Positions 40,277 to 50,289 are shown, counted from the stretch's first letter. The stretch is 64,000 bases of DNA from Gilliamella sp. App4-10 (GCF_001690495.1 NZ_LZGS01000046.1:1-64000); one strand, 5' to 3'. Notes: generated by a model not told the origin, from the letters alone. Numbers and translations are program-made.

Positions 40277-41536
40277 ATGTTAAAAGTATTAATATGTACT
40301 AACCATATGGCTAGTATAGGAGGTTCTGAAATTGTCGCCTTAGAAATTGCAGAATGCTTCAAAAAAAATAATTATATAGTTGATATCGTTGCCAATTATA
40401 TAGGCTCTCCAGTTGCTGATATTGTTAAAAATTCAGGTGTTAATTTATTAACCACAGACGACTTACCAGATCCTTTCAAGTATGATATTGTTTGGGCTCA
40501 ACACCAGGTGTTGCCTATACTGGTTGATCATTATATAGATAATTTTAATAATAAAACATACTTTGTATTTGCGCATTTATCTCCTTATGAGCATTTAGAA
40601 ACTTTTGGCTTATATACTGAGAGATTATTAGCTAATAAAATTTTTGCTAATAGTAAAGAAACGTTTAATCACTTATGTGATTTAGGTTTACCTACTAATA
40701 TTAGTAATATTTTATTTAATGCATCGCCAGCTGAATTTTTCCATGAAAAAACTGCAAATGAAGAATCATTAAAAAACATAATGTTAGTTAGTAATCATCC
40801 TCCAGAAGAAATCTTGGATGCGATGGAAATTTTAAAAAATGAATATTTATTAAATGTAACGAACATTGGTGTTCGAGGAAGTACAGAGCGTTTAACTCCA
40901 AAAATGATTGAAAATGCTCATGCTGTTGTTACCATTGGAAAAACTGTTCAATATGCTATTGTGGGTGATACTCCAGTTTATTGCTATGATCATTTTGGTG
41001 GGATTGGCTGGTTATCCGTAAATAATTATAAAAAAGCAGAAGAGTTTAATTATTCTGGGAGATGTTGCTTAAGAAAAATCTCTGCACGGGAGATAGTTGA
41101 AGAAATAATTGTTGGCTACGAAAAAGCTAGAGAGGATATTCACAAAATTAGGCGTGAAGTTTTATCTAAATATTGTTTAGATTCCTATATTAGTGCCATA
41201 ATCAAAGAGTCCCAAGAAAATATTAACACAAGATTTATCGGTTTAGAGGATCGGCAAAAAATAAGATCTGAATCAGAAATTGTTAAGTCAATTAAACAAT
41301 ATTACAATGCATATAATGAATTATCTGTATACCATAATAATCTATTGAAAAAGATTAACGATTTATCGTCTCAAAATGATCATTTATTATCTGATAATAG
41401 TATTAATATGGAAAAGTACAATGTATTATTAAGCTCTTATAATAAATTAGAAAGTCGATATTTAAAATATAAGAATACATTTTTTAAAAAATTAGCAAGA
41501 ACAATAAAGAAAATATATAACAAAAACGTAGATTAA
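40277..41536 (+). CDS. GT-B-type glycosyltransferase with C-terminal coiled coil
   Basis: A 419-residue protein. The N-terminal half looks like a GT-B (GT4-type) donor/acceptor domain: MASIGGSEIVALEIAECF is the usual GGAE/S loop and FANSKETFNHL the link to the second domain. The second half has NIMLVSNHPPEEI and VVTIGKTVQYAIVGDTPVY where the family binds nucleotide-sugar. The last roughly 90 residues are charged with heptad-like leucines (YNVLLSSYNKLESRYLKYK) and a basic end, a likely coiled coil or membrane-association tail. It probably adds a sugar to a surface glycan. Convergent with the next gene. Confidence 0.72.
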   Translation: MLKVLICTNHMASIGGSEIVALEIAECFKKNNYIVDIVANYIGSPVADIVKNSGVNLLTTDDLPDPFKYDIVWAQHQVLPILVDHYIDNFNNKTYFVFAHLSPYEHLETFGLYTERLLANKIFANSKETFNHLCDLGLPTNISNILFNASPAEFFHEKTANEESLKNIMLVSNHPPEEILDAMEILKNEYLLNVTNIGVRGSTERLTPKMIENAHAVVTIGKTVQYAIVGDTPVYCYDHFGGIGWLSVNNYKKAEEFNYSGRCCLRKISAREIVEEIIVGYEKAREDIHKIRREVLSKYCLDSYISAIIKESQENINTRFIGLEDRQKIRSESEIVKSIKQYYNAYNELSVYHNNLLKKINDLSSQNDHLLSDNSINMEKYNVLLSSYNKLESRYLKYKNTFFKKLARTIKKIYNKNVD

Positions 41537-41545
41537 ATGAATAAA

Positions 41546-41605
41546 AACCAATCTTTACAAAAATGATTATCTATTTTTATGGTAAATCATTTAAAAAGAT
41601 TGGTT
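41546..41605. terminator. Nested inverted repeats between convergent glycosyltransferase genes
   Basis: An outer 11-bp stem (AACCAATCTTT with AAAGATTGGTT) encloses an inner 8-bp stem (AAATGATT with AATCATTT). A TTTTGTTTTTT run follows at about 41610. It probably terminates both converging genes. Confidence 0.7.
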
Positions 41606-41651
41606 GTACTTTTGTTTTTTTGTATTATTTAGTATATTAATATTTAAGCAA

Positions 41652-43961
41652 CTATACTTTTCTAGCTTCCTTCCATAACTTATCAATATTTAGATTAACG
41701 ATTAAATCAGAAATACCTCTTGGGTTATTCATTAATAATGGATCTAGTTTTACCACCCAACTGATGTCTTTGGTTCTTTCAGATTGTGCTCCAATATCAA
41801 AAACTAATGTAGGTATTTTTAGAGCCAAAGCTATTGATAAAGTGTAAGAAAATGTCTCTTCCCATATACTTGGTAATATAATTAAATCGGGAGAAATTTC
41901 TCTAATTTTATCAATACATTCTTTATTATTTTTGTATTTACCGGTGATTGTAACATGATTTGTTTTCATTACGTGTTGATCACCTGGATTACTAAATCCG
42001 ACTAAAAAATAAGATAAATTTAAATTTCTATTTTTTGAATCAATTGCTAATGTAGAAAGTAATTGTGAACCTTTCTCAATACTAAGTGCACCTATTGATG
42101 CAATTTTTATTTTATTTTTTTGTTTTTTTCTCTCAGCAGGTAAAATATTACCTAATTCATCATCATGAGGGATAACATCAATGTCCAAATCAGGAAAATC
42201 CTTTAGAACTATATCCCTAGCGCAATAAGATGGTGATTCGATTTTAAAACAATTTTTTAAAAATGATGCATATGCCTTATGCCGTGCATAGGCGTCAGCA
42301 ATATTAATGTCGTAATCAACCGGAACCGTTTTTACATTATACCAATGATTTCTTCGTGCTAATGAAGGTACCCCTTCATAAATATATTCAGGTTTTAGCA
42401 ATTTATAATCATATGACATACAAGCATAATCGTGAATAATGAATTTGTAAGTTAAATTAGATGAAGCAAAATAAGATAAAATTTTCTCATGATGATGCCA
42501 ATCAAGGCTGGCAAAGCTATTGATGTGTACTAAAATCGGTTGAATAGTTTTAAAAAATAGATCTAAAAAACCGAAGTCACAACTTAACGACAAATTTTTT
42601 AAATTGCAAAGATTAAATTGGCCATTTTCATGAAAATAAATAGAATAAAGTTTCTTGTCGTGAACTTTTAACAAAATACAATTAATACCTTGATCAGTAT
42701 ATTGACCTATTATTTTTTCTAAATATGTATTAATTCCCCCTTCCCATGCATGGGTAACAATTACAATACTCTCACTTTGCCCAATTTTCAATTTCAATCT
42801 TGCAACGTCCAAATTACGACGCAAAATAAAGACAGGATCTACATTTATAAAATTATGAACCAAATTAAGATAATTTGGATGTTTTAGATTTAATGCATTT
42901 TCTCCTTTTTTCATATTTTCAGCTTTAATGGCGGAGAAAGAAACAGATCCGACATGATATACAAATACATCACCAATGATAATATTTTTAAAACCAGCAT
43001 GGATAGCTCTCATACAAAAATCATTTTCTTCCCCATATCCAACTTTAAAAGAATTATCATCAAGCATACCTATTTGATTAATTACTGTTCTTCTCATATA
43101 AAAGCAAAAACCAACACCAGTTGGTGTTTCGATATAGGATCCTTTATTTATTTTAGCTGCTAATTTATCTAATTCTGATGGTGAAATCTCGAGGTTGTGA
43201 TTGTTATCTTGGCATGTAAAAGGATAGCTACATATAGTAGCATTATTTGACATAGGTGTTATTGTTGCAATAGTTTCATCTTTATCTGCATAATCAATCA
43301 TCCTTTCAAACCAACCTTCAAAAACGAAAGCATCAGAATTAAGTAATATAACATCCAGATTATGGGATAAATTATTAATTGCAAAATTGATTGTTCTAAC
43401 AAAACCTAGATTTTGCTCATTCAAATGGTAATCAAATAACCCTTTTTTTGATAATTCATTTAGTTTTATATTTAATTTTTCATCTGGTCCAGCATCATTG
43501 ATAACTAGTAAGCTATATTGATCTGAAACTCTACTTTTTAATGCATGATAAATTGAACATAATGATTCATCTAATCCTTTATAAACAGGGAGTATAACCA
43601 CACATTTCGTATTTGATGTATATTTAGCTGGTTTAAGGCGATCCCAAAGTTGATCTTGTGGTGATATAGGTGTAAACCACAACTTGTTAGATGAACTTAA
43701 TAAATCAGAATTAGTTCTAGATGCTTCTGGTATATTATTAGTGGAATCAGTGACCAAATTAATAATATTATTTGTTACGAGCTGTTTTTTAGATAGAATA
43801 TTAAAGCCCAAGAAGCTGACTGTTTTATAAGTACGATCTTTTTTAATTACGAGTAATTTTTTTAAGAAATACTGCTCTCTAGGATTAAAATTTCTTTTAT
43901 ATATAGTGAGCCACAAAAATTTAACTTTTACTGATTTTTGTGATGCTATCCGTTTTATCAT
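41652..43961 (-). CDS. Two-domain glycosyltransferase (GT2 plus GT4)
   Basis: A 769-residue protein. Residues 10-60 carry two copies of a short motif (VKFLWLTIYKR and VSFLGFNILSKK) common at the N-terminus of polysaccharide glycosyltransferases. Then a GT2 (GT-A) domain, about 95-370: CVVILPVYKGLDESL, the DxD-like LLNSDAFVFEGW and GYGEENDFCMRA. Then a GT-B/GT4 domain, about 390-765: VIVTHAWEGGINTYL, IASIGALSIEKGSQLL and LPSIWEETFSYTLSIAL. The protein may add two sugars in sequence to a surface polysaccharide. Cytosolic or peripheral membrane; no transmembrane segment seen. Confidence 0.85.
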   Translation of the reverse strand: MIKRIASQKSVKVKFLWLTIYKRNFNPREQYFLKKLLVIKKDRTYKTVSFLGFNILSKKQLVTNNIINLVTDSTNNIPEASRTNSDLLSSSNKLWFTPISPQDQLWDRLKPAKYTSNTKCVVILPVYKGLDESLCSIYHALKSRVSDQYSLLVINDAGPDEKLNIKLNELSKKGLFDYHLNEQNLGFVRTINFAINNLSHNLDVILLNSDAFVFEGWFERMIDYADKDETIATITPMSNNATICSYPFTCQDNNHNLEISPSELDKLAAKINKGSYIETPTGVGFCFYMRRTVINQIGMLDDNSFKVGYGEENDFCMRAIHAGFKNIIIGDVFVYHVGSVSFSAIKAENMKKGENALNLKHPNYLNLVHNFINVDPVFILRRNLDVARLKLKIGQSESIVIVTHAWEGGINTYLEKIIGQYTDQGINCILLKVHDKKLYSIYFHENGQFNLCNLKNLSLSCDFGFLDLFFKTIQPILVHINSFASLDWHHHEKILSYFASSNLTYKFIIHDYACMSYDYKLLKPEYIYEGVPSLARRNHWYNVKTVPVDYDINIADAYARHKAYASFLKNCFKIESPSYCARDIVLKDFPDLDIDVIPHDDELGNILPAERKKQKNKIKIASIGALSIEKGSQLLSTLAIDSKNRNLNLSYFLVGFSNPGDQHVMKTNHVTITGKYKNNKECIDKIREISPDLIILPSIWEETFSYTLSIALALKIPTLVFDIGAQSERTKDISWVVKLDPLLMNNPRGISDLIVNLNIDKLWKEARKV

Positions 43962-44002
43962 TTATTTTCTCGCCATTATTTTATTCTAATTTTGTTTAGA
44001 TT

Positions 44003-44036
44003 ATAACCTGTTTTATGGTTTAATAAAATAGGTTAT
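44003..44036. repeat. Long imperfect palindrome beside the IS remnant
   Basis: ATAACCTGTTTTAT at 44003-44016 and ATAAAATAGGTTAT at 44023-44036 pair over 14 bases with one mismatch. It lies between the start of the two-domain glycosyltransferase and the edge of the IS481-like remnant. Confidence 0.55.
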
Positions 44037-44040
44037 ATAT

Positions 44041-44760
44041 AGGAAAACATAGGGTTGTTTACACTTTATGATTAAAATAATTCTCTAAAAATTCTGAAAA
44101 TCGTTTAAGCTTCTGTTTACTGTCTTTTGAATCACTAAATATTTGCTGATTATGCCATATCTCCATTAAAGTGCGTATCACTTTTTCTGCTTTCCCATTC
44201 TTTTGAGAGCAGGGTTGTTTTGTAAGATTTTGATTAATAATATAATTACCGCTCATTTTAACAAATAGGTGCTTGTCTGTGCTTTGATATTCACGACCAT
44301 TATCCGAATAAATACAGTTAATGATATAAGAACATTGGGCTAATACGTCGTTGTATAGAAACTGTGCTGAGCTAAATTGGAATTTGTCTGGTTAGAGATC
44401 CTCAGCTCTTTTGAAAAATTATCAAAACCGATGAATAAATATTATCTAGTCTGCTATTAAATTTCGTCTTTAAATAAGGTAAACGCTTAGTGTCGACATA
44501 CCGCATTTCATCCGGATAAGTTTTGTTCATAGCGTTCATTCTTACTGGTTAAGGAATCAACAGCTTTAATCTAGTTTGTTAGTATGTTATAAATGGTTGG
44601 ACAACTGACTATAAAACGATTTTGCCTAATCGGTGGCGGTTATTTTTATGGTGTAGTCGCCATATCTCTTGTCTGTGATGCGGCATTAATTTTATTTTTT
44701 TCATGTATATTTGTTACAGTTGTTTTTCAAATTACTGTTAATAATTCCATTTATTTCAAA
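44041..44760 (-). mobile_element. IS481-like insertion sequence remnant
   Basis: On the minus strand broken frames read as a DDE transposase. YPDEMRYVDTKRLPYLK matches the HPGEL-DVKKL region, YSDNGREYQST carries the second catalytic aspartate (DNG), and SQKNGKAEKVIRTLMEIWHN with FLENYFNHKV (frame 44059-44256) is the C-terminal portion carrying the third catalytic acidic residue (E in NGKAEK). Stops and frame changes interrupt it between 44256 and 44650, so it is inactive. Related to the remnant at 22.8-23.3 kb. It separates two halves of the glycan locus. Confidence 0.75.
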
Positions 44761-44901
44761 TGGTTATAAATTATTTTAATTAACATTTAAAGCATGTTAA
44801 ACTATGACTGATATTTGCTTAATTAACTTTTTTAAACATTATTAGCTAGTTATATTATAGCTATTTATATTTTGTTAAATCATTTATTGATTGGGACTAA
44901 T

Positions 44902-45963
44902 ATGAAAATATTAATTACGGGTGGCGCTGGTTTTATTGGTTCTGCTGTTGTTAGGCATATTATTAATCAAACAGAAGATGAAGTTTTAGTTATTGATAAA
45001 TTGACTTATGCGGGCAATTTAGAATCATTAATTGAAATATCTAAAAATAAACAATTTCATTTTAAGCAAATTGATATTTGTGATCGAAAATCTCTTGATT
45101 CTACAATCATTGATTTTTATCCTGATATTATTATGCATCTTGCTGCTGAAAGTCATGTTGATCGTTCTATTGATAATCCTTCCGCATTTATAGAAACTAA
45201 TATCATAGGTACTTATACTCTTTTGGAAGCTACTTTAGCTTATTGGAAAGCGTTAGATAGAAGTAAACAATCTACGTTTCGTTTTCATCATATTTCTACA
45301 GATGAAGTTTATGGTGATTTGCATGGAACAAATGACTTATTTACTGAAAAAACGCCTTACTCTCCAAGTAGCCCTTATTCAGCTTCAAAAGCCTCTAGTG
45401 ATCATTTAGTTCGTGCGTGGTATAGAACCTTTGGTTTACCTATTGTTTTAACCAACTGTTCAAATAACTATGGTCCATATCATTTTCCAGAAAAATTGAT
45501 CCCCTTAATGATACTTAATGCTCTCGAAGGCAAACCATTGCCCGTATATGGTAATGGTCAACAAGTAAGAGATTGGTTATATGTTGAAGATCATGCTAGA
45601 GCCCTTTACCTTGTAGCTACTAAAGCAAAAGTAGGTCAGACTTATAATATTGGTGGGCACAATGAACAAAAAAATATTGATGTAGTGAATATCATTTGTG
45701 AATTACTTGAAGAGCTAGCTCCAAATAAGCCAAATGGAATTAATTATTATAAGGATCTCATTACACATGTTTCAGATCGACCTGGTCATGATCAGCGATA
45801 TGCTATTGATGCCTCTAAAATTTATCAAGATTTAGGTTGGAAACCACAAGAAACATTTGAAAGTGGTATGCGTAAGACTGTAATTTGGTATTTAAATAAC
45901 AAAAGTTGGTGCGAGCATATTAAAGATGGTTCATATGCACGATCAAGACAAGGTATTATTTAA
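44902..45963 (+). CDS. rmlB: dTDP-glucose 4,6-dehydratase
   Basis: A 353-residue extended SDR enzyme, the second step of dTDP-L-rhamnose synthesis. The NAD motif is [12 protein letters not shown]; the catalytic STDEVYGDL and YSASKASSD (YxxxK) and the [14 protein letters not shown] block are present. The start is ATG 44902 (MKILITGG), with TTGGGA upstream; the frame is open ten codons further. First gene of an rmlBACD cluster; the next gene starts 12 bp after its stop. Confidence 0.97.
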   Translation: MKILITGGAGFIGSAVVRHIINQTEDEVLVIDKLTYAGNLESLIEISKNKQFHFKQIDICDRKSLDSTIIDFYPDIIMHLAAESHVDRSIDNPSAFIETNIIGTYTLLEATLAYWKALDRSKQSTFRFHHISTDEVYGDLHGTNDLFTEKTPYSPSSPYSASKASSDHLVRAWYRTFGLPIVLTNCSNNYGPYHFPEKLIPLMILNALEGKPLPVYGNGQQVRDWLYVEDHARALYLVATKAKVGQTYNIGGHNEQKNIDVVNIICELLEELAPNKPNGINYYKDLITHVSDRPGHDQRYAIDASKIYQDLGWKPQETFESGMRKTVIWYLNNKSWCEHIKDGSYARSRQGII

Positions 45964-45975
45964 TAAGGTAGATTT

Positions 45976-46842
45976 ATGAGAGGAATTATACTTGCAGGTG
46001 GTTCAGGAACTCGTCTTTACCCTATAACTCGAGGTGTATCAAAACAGCTATTACCAATTTATGATAAACCAATGATTTATTATCCATTATCTGTACTTAT
46101 GTTGGCAGGTATTCGTGATATTTTAATTATTACAACACCAGATGATTTCCCTATGTTTCAACGCTTATTAGGTGACGGTTCTCGTTTTGGCATTAAACTT
46201 AGTTATGCCAAACAACCTAAGCCAGAAGGCTTAGCTCAAGCTTTTTTAATTGGTGAAGAGTTTGTTCAAAAACAACATTGTGCATTAATTTTGGGTGATA
46301 ACTTATTTTTTGGCGAAAGCTTCGGAAAAAAATTAGAAAAAGTAGAGTCTCAAAAAGAAGGCGCAACTATTTTTGGGTATCAGGTAGTAGAGCCAGAGCG
46401 CTTTGGCGTAGTTGATTTTGATAAAAATTTTAAAGTAGTATCTATTGAAGAAAAACCAATTAAACCAAAATCCAATTGGGCTGTTACAGGACTTTATTTT
46501 TATGATGAAAATGTTGTTGAAATGGCAAAGCAAGTGAAGCCATCAGCAAGAGGGGAATTAGAAATCACTACTCTGAATCAGATGTATTTAGAAGCTGGAT
46601 TATTAAATGTTGAAATTCTAGGTAGAGGTTTTGCTTGGCTTGATACAGGTACGCATGATAGTTTGCTTGAAGCATCATCATTTGTTCAAGTTATAGAAAA
46701 AAGACAAGGGTTTAAAGTAGCTTGTCTTGAAGAAATTGCATATCGTAATGGGTGGTTAAGTATAGAGCAATTAAAAGAGGAAGTAATAAGTTTAGGTAAA
46801 ACATTATATGGTCAATACTTATCAAAATTGATAGAAGGATAG
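45976..46842 (+). CDS. rmlA: Glucose-1-phosphate thymidylyltransferase
   Basis: A 288-residue nucleotidyltransferase making dTDP-glucose from glucose-1-phosphate and dTTP. The signature [20 protein letters not shown], then [18 protein letters not shown] and LGDNLFFG, are all present (cited in part). Normal length. Product-inhibited by dTDP-rhamnose in the family. In operon with rmlB, rmlC and rmlD. Confidence 0.97.
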   Translation: MRGIILAGGSGTRLYPITRGVSKQLLPIYDKPMIYYPLSVLMLAGIRDILIITTPDDFPMFQRLLGDGSRFGIKLSYAKQPKPEGLAQAFLIGEEFVQKQHCALILGDNLFFGESFGKKLEKVESQKEGATIFGYQVVEPERFGVVDFDKNFKVVSIEEKPIKPKSNWAVTGLYFYDENVVEMAKQVKPSARGELEITTLNQMYLEAGLLNVEILGRGFAWLDTGTHDSLLEASSFVQVIEKRQGFKVACLEEIAYRNGWLSIEQLKEEVISLGKTLYGQYLSKLIEG

Positions 46843-46851
46843 GGGGTTATA

Positions 46852-47382
46852 ATGGAAGTCATTCAAACTGAAATTCCTGATGTAAAAATCGTGCAACCTA
46901 AAGTTTTGGGAGATGAAAGAGGTTTTTTCCTTGAAACATTTGAGCAGAAACGTTATCAAAAAATGTTAGATATTGAACTTAATTTTGTACAGGATAACCA
47001 TTCCCGCTCACAAAAAGGAGTTTTAAGGGGATTACATTTTCAAAAAGAAAATCCTCAAGGAAAACTTGTTAGAGTTGTTAGAGGAAAAGTTTTTGATGTT
47101 GCTGTAGATATCAGAAAAAATTCACCAACCTATGGAAAATGGGTTAGTGTTATTCTATCTGAAGATAATAAAACGCAATTATGGATTCCACCTGGCCTTG
47201 CACATGGTTTTTTGGTAATGTCAGATATAGCTGATTTTGAATATAAATGTACCAACTATTATGATCCATCATCTGAAGAGTGTTTATTGTGGAATGATCC
47301 GACTATAAATATCAATTGGCCAATATCAAATCCTATATTATCTGCTAAAGATAAATTAGGTAAAACTTTAAGGGAGTTATAA
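46852..47382 (+). CDS. rmlC: dTDP-4-dehydrorhamnose 3,5-epimerase
   Basis: A 176-residue cupin epimerase. DERGFFLETFEQKRY, VLRGLHFQKENPQGKLVRV (with catalytic His) and GLAHGFLVMSD are diagnostic. Nine bp downstream of rmlA and eight bp upstream of rmlD. Confidence 0.96.
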   Translation: MEVIQTEIPDVKIVQPKVLGDERGFFLETFEQKRYQKMLDIELNFVQDNHSRSQKGVLRGLHFQKENPQGKLVRVVRGKVFDVAVDIRKNSPTYGKWVSVILSEDNKTQLWIPPGLAHGFLVMSDIADFEYKCTNYYDPSSEECLLWNDPTININWPISNPILSAKDKLGKTLREL

Positions 47383-47389
47383 TAAGTTC

Positions 47390-48253
47390 ATGAAAGTTTT
47401 GTTAACGGGAGCCAATGGTCAATTGGGGCATTGTTTTAAAAATATATTTCCTAAAAATTGGACGTTACTTATAACTGATAGCCAAGAATTAGACATAACT
47501 GATAATTTAGCTATTGATAATTATTTCTCTATACATAGACCAGATGCCATTGTTAATGCAGCTGCTTTTACGGCAGTTGATAAAGCAGAAGATGAGTATG
47601 AATTGGCTTATCAAGCCAATGTTATTGGACCTGAAAATTTGGCTATTGCCGCTGAAAAATACAATGCTAAACTTGTCCATGTTTCAACTGATTACGTATT
47701 TGATGGAACAAAAAATCAACCTTATGTGGAAAGTGACATAACTAATCCAATCAACGTATATGGCGAAACTAAACGAAAAGGTGAACTCGCGGTTTTAAGC
47801 AATGACCCCTCAGCGATTATTATTAGAACTTCCTGGGTGTTTAGTGAGCATGGTAATAATTTTGTTAAAACTATGTTAAAGTTAGCAAGTGAAAAAATAG
47901 AGTTATCTATTGTGAACGATCAGGTTGGCAATCCAACTTATGCTGGAGATCTTGCCAGAGTAATTATTCAACTTCTTGAGAAAAAAATTGATGGAGGCAT
48001 TTATCATTATTGTGGTGATGAGTCTACATCGTGGTTTTTATTTGCTAAAAAGATATTTGATATAGCATTAGAAAAAAAATTATTGACACAGGTGCCTGAA
48101 GTTTTTCCAATTAATTCTCAATCTTTTCCTACTAAAGCTAAAAGACCATTATATTCAGTGATGAGCATGGAAAAATTAAAAAAATATAATATATCGGGTT
48201 CAAATTGGAGAGAACAACTACTTTCTTGTATTTCTAAAATTAAATCTATTTAG
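47390..48253 (+). CDS. rmlD: dTDP-4-dehydrorhamnose reductase
   Basis: A 287-residue SDR completing dTDP-L-rhamnose. LLTGANGQLG is the NADPH motif; VHVSTDYVFDGT, YGETKRKGE (YxxxK) and RTSWVFSEHGNNFVKTML are present. Last of the four rml genes. The next gene begins eight bases later, so rhamnose supply and its likely use are co-expressed. Confidence 0.96.
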   Translation: MKVLLTGANGQLGHCFKNIFPKNWTLLITDSQELDITDNLAIDNYFSIHRPDAIVNAAAFTAVDKAEDEYELAYQANVIGPENLAIAAEKYNAKLVHVSTDYVFDGTKNQPYVESDITNPINVYGETKRKGELAVLSNDPSAIIIRTSWVFSEHGNNFVKTMLKLASEKIELSIVNDQVGNPTYAGDLARVIIQLLEKKIDGGIYHYCGDESTSWFLFAKKIFDIALEKKLLTQVPEVFPINSQSFPTKAKRPLYSVMSMEKLKKYNISGSNWREQLLSCISKIKSI

Positions 48254-48261
48254 GCTATTTG

Positions 48262-49263
48262 ATGACTGTTTATTTTGCTGAATGGAATGCTGATTATGAA
48301 AAGTATATGGTTAATAGCATGAAATCTGAGCATGACGTTGTGCTTTTTAACAAATTAATGAAACATTTTAGGGATATTAATTTTATATTAGATAGAAAAA
48401 ACCTTCCTAGGCAATGGTTTATCAAAATTCACCAATTTATGAAATTAAGAGCGTTAAAAACCAATGATATTCTATTATGTAGTGGCTTTGCTATTTCTGG
48501 ATTTATTGACTTAGTTAAAAATCTGCAATGTCATCGAGTTCTGATATTACGTGATACTATTGAAGTTTTAAATAATAGTATGAAAAATAACAAAAAATGG
48601 TTGTGCCAAAATGAAGATTATGTAGATAAAATCACACCTTTTTTTGATAAAATTTATAGTTTTGATTTTGATGATTGCCACAAATACAATTTTACATATT
48701 TAAATCAATTTTTGCCATTTACTTATTCAGAAATGAAAAAATTGAGGGCTGAGTCAAATCATTTTTGTAACTCTATAAAAACTTGCTTTTTTATAGGTGA
48801 GTATTGGGAAAATAGGGCCGAGGTTATTAATAAAATTGCGCCCATATTACAACAACATGGTTATCAAACAGATTTTAATTTAATCAATTACAAATCAACC
48901 AATATAGATCATCAGCTTAATCAATCTGGTTATTATAAATCAGGAGAAAAAATCAGTTATTTTGAGAATATAGAAAAAGTAAAACATAGTGATATAATTT
49001 TAGAAATAGGACAAATTGGTCAAAGTGGAGTGACCTTAAGAGCTATTGAAGCTATTTTATTTAATAAAAAATTAATTACTACTAATAAATCTATAAAAGA
49101 ATATGATTTTTATTCACCAGAGCAAGTTTTTATTCTTGATGATGAAAATTATCAAAATATTGATTTTTTTCTAGAGAATAAGTTTAAACCTGTTGCTTTA
49201 GATATTTTGTATCAATACAGTCCAGATGCAATGTTAGGTACGATTAGAAGTGCGTTCTTATAA
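48262..49263 (+). CDS. Putative LPS/capsule biosynthesis protein, glycosyltransferase-like
   Basis: A 333-residue protein co-oriented with rmlBACD. N-terminal MTVYFAEW and a central ILLCSGFAISGF. The C-terminal half has SDIILEIGQIGQSGVTLRAIE and NKKLITTNKSIKEYDFYSPEQVFI, where residues of a GT-B family bind the nucleotide-sugar; it resembles uncharacterised LPS/capsular biosynthesis proteins. Start: ATG 48262, with a TTG at 48259 just before. It may be the rhamnosyltransferase that uses dTDP-rhamnose, but that is a guess from position. Confidence 0.6.
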   Translation: MTVYFAEWNADYEKYMVNSMKSEHDVVLFNKLMKHFRDINFILDRKNLPRQWFIKIHQFMKLRALKTNDILLCSGFAISGFIDLVKNLQCHRVLILRDTIEVLNNSMKNNKKWLCQNEDYVDKITPFFDKIYSFDFDDCHKYNFTYLNQFLPFTYSEMKKLRAESNHFCNSIKTCFFIGEYWENRAEVINKIAPILQQHGYQTDFNLINYKSTNIDHQLNQSGYYKSGEKISYFENIEKVKHSDIILEIGQIGQSGVTLRAIEAILFNKKLITTNKSIKEYDFYSPEQVFILDDENYQNIDFFLENKFKPVALDILYQYSPDAMLGTIRSAFL

Positions 49264-49275
49264 ATAATTATATTT

Positions 49276-50289
49276 TTAGATTTTTATTTTTTTTATACAA
49301 TATCTTAAATAACAAATTATTCCCGAAAAAAATTTTCTCTGATGTAGTCTATGCTTTGCACAATATCTCATTTGCGTAGCTGAGGTAGCTGATAATAAAA
49401 GCGTTGATTTCCACGGCGAAGCAGATTTAGCATCAATAAAATATTTGGAACATTTGTAATCTTTTGCCCAACTATGCCATGGTTTAGTTGGTCCAATATA
49501 ATGAATTAATATTGTTTCATCTGAAATAGGTGGGCAATGGTTGATGTCTGATTTATATTTTAATTCATAATTAATACTGACTTGTTGATTATATTTTCTA
49601 TCAAGATATTTAACTTTTTCGAGCAATAACAGATTCAATACATCTTGATCCAGATGGGTGAATTTTTTTGATAGATTTGAATCAGAAAGTAACTCTAAAG
49701 CTTTACTATTTACATTAAATTCTTGCCATTTTTTCAGATTAATCAGTAAAAATCCCGCATTAAAGTAACCTGTTGATAATTTGTGTTCGTTGAGTCGAGT
49801 AGCACATTTATCCCACCATATTGGATCTTTTTCAGTCACTACATAGGCAACAGCATTGTCAAACTGCAATATAAATAAATCTTCCAATGATCCTTTACAT
49901 ATAATATCAGCATCCAGATAAAGTATTTTATCTGTTTTCTCATAGAAATAATCGGCAACTATAAATCTAAAGTAGGTCGCAATTGTCCAGTTTTTAGTAG
50001 TTGGTAGGTTAGATAAATTATTATCATCCACTAAATAAATTGTTATATTGGTGTTATATTTATCGGCAAGTTGCTCTAATTTCTTTTCAAGCTCATTGTT
50101 AATGTAATTTGTGAATATATGAAAACTAAAATCCAAATTAGGATTAGCTAATAAAATAGACGTGATTGAAACAGCACAACCCAAAAAAAAGTTTTTATCA
50201 ATGCCATATGCAATGTTTAATTGATGAATATTATCATTGACTCCAAATCTTATTCTTTTTTTTATAATGTCATTAGCATTGAAATACAT
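49276..50289 (-). CDS. Family 8 glycosyltransferase (WaaI/RfaJ-like)
   Basis: A 337-residue retaining glycosyltransferase of the LPS core type (glucosyl- or galactosyltransferase). NIAYGIDKNFFLGCAVSITSIL is the N-terminal GT8 block (cited in part), KILYLDADIICKGSLEDL the DxD metal site, YFNAGFLLINLKKW and FTHLDQDVLNLLL the acceptor region, and HYIGPTKPWHSW the C-terminal end. A basic tail may bind membrane. Convergent with the preceding gene; it faces away from the msbA pair, so it has its own promoter or shares the divergent region at 50.29-50.51 kb. Confidence 0.88.
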   Translation of the reverse strand: MYFNANDIIKKRIRFGVNDNIHQLNIAYGIDKNFFLGCAVSITSILLANPNLDFSFHIFTNYINNELEKKLEQLADKYNTNITIYLVDDNNLSNLPTTKNWTIATYFRFIVADYFYEKTDKILYLDADIICKGSLEDLFILQFDNAVAYVVTEKDPIWWDKCATRLNEHKLSTGYFNAGFLLINLKKWQEFNVNSKALELLSDSNLSKKFTHLDQDVLNLLLLEKVKYLDRKYNQQVSINYELKYKSDINHCPPISDETILIHYIGPTKPWHSWAKDYKCSKYFIDAKSASPWKSTLLLSATSATQMRYCAKHRLHQRKFFSGIICYLRYCIKKIKI

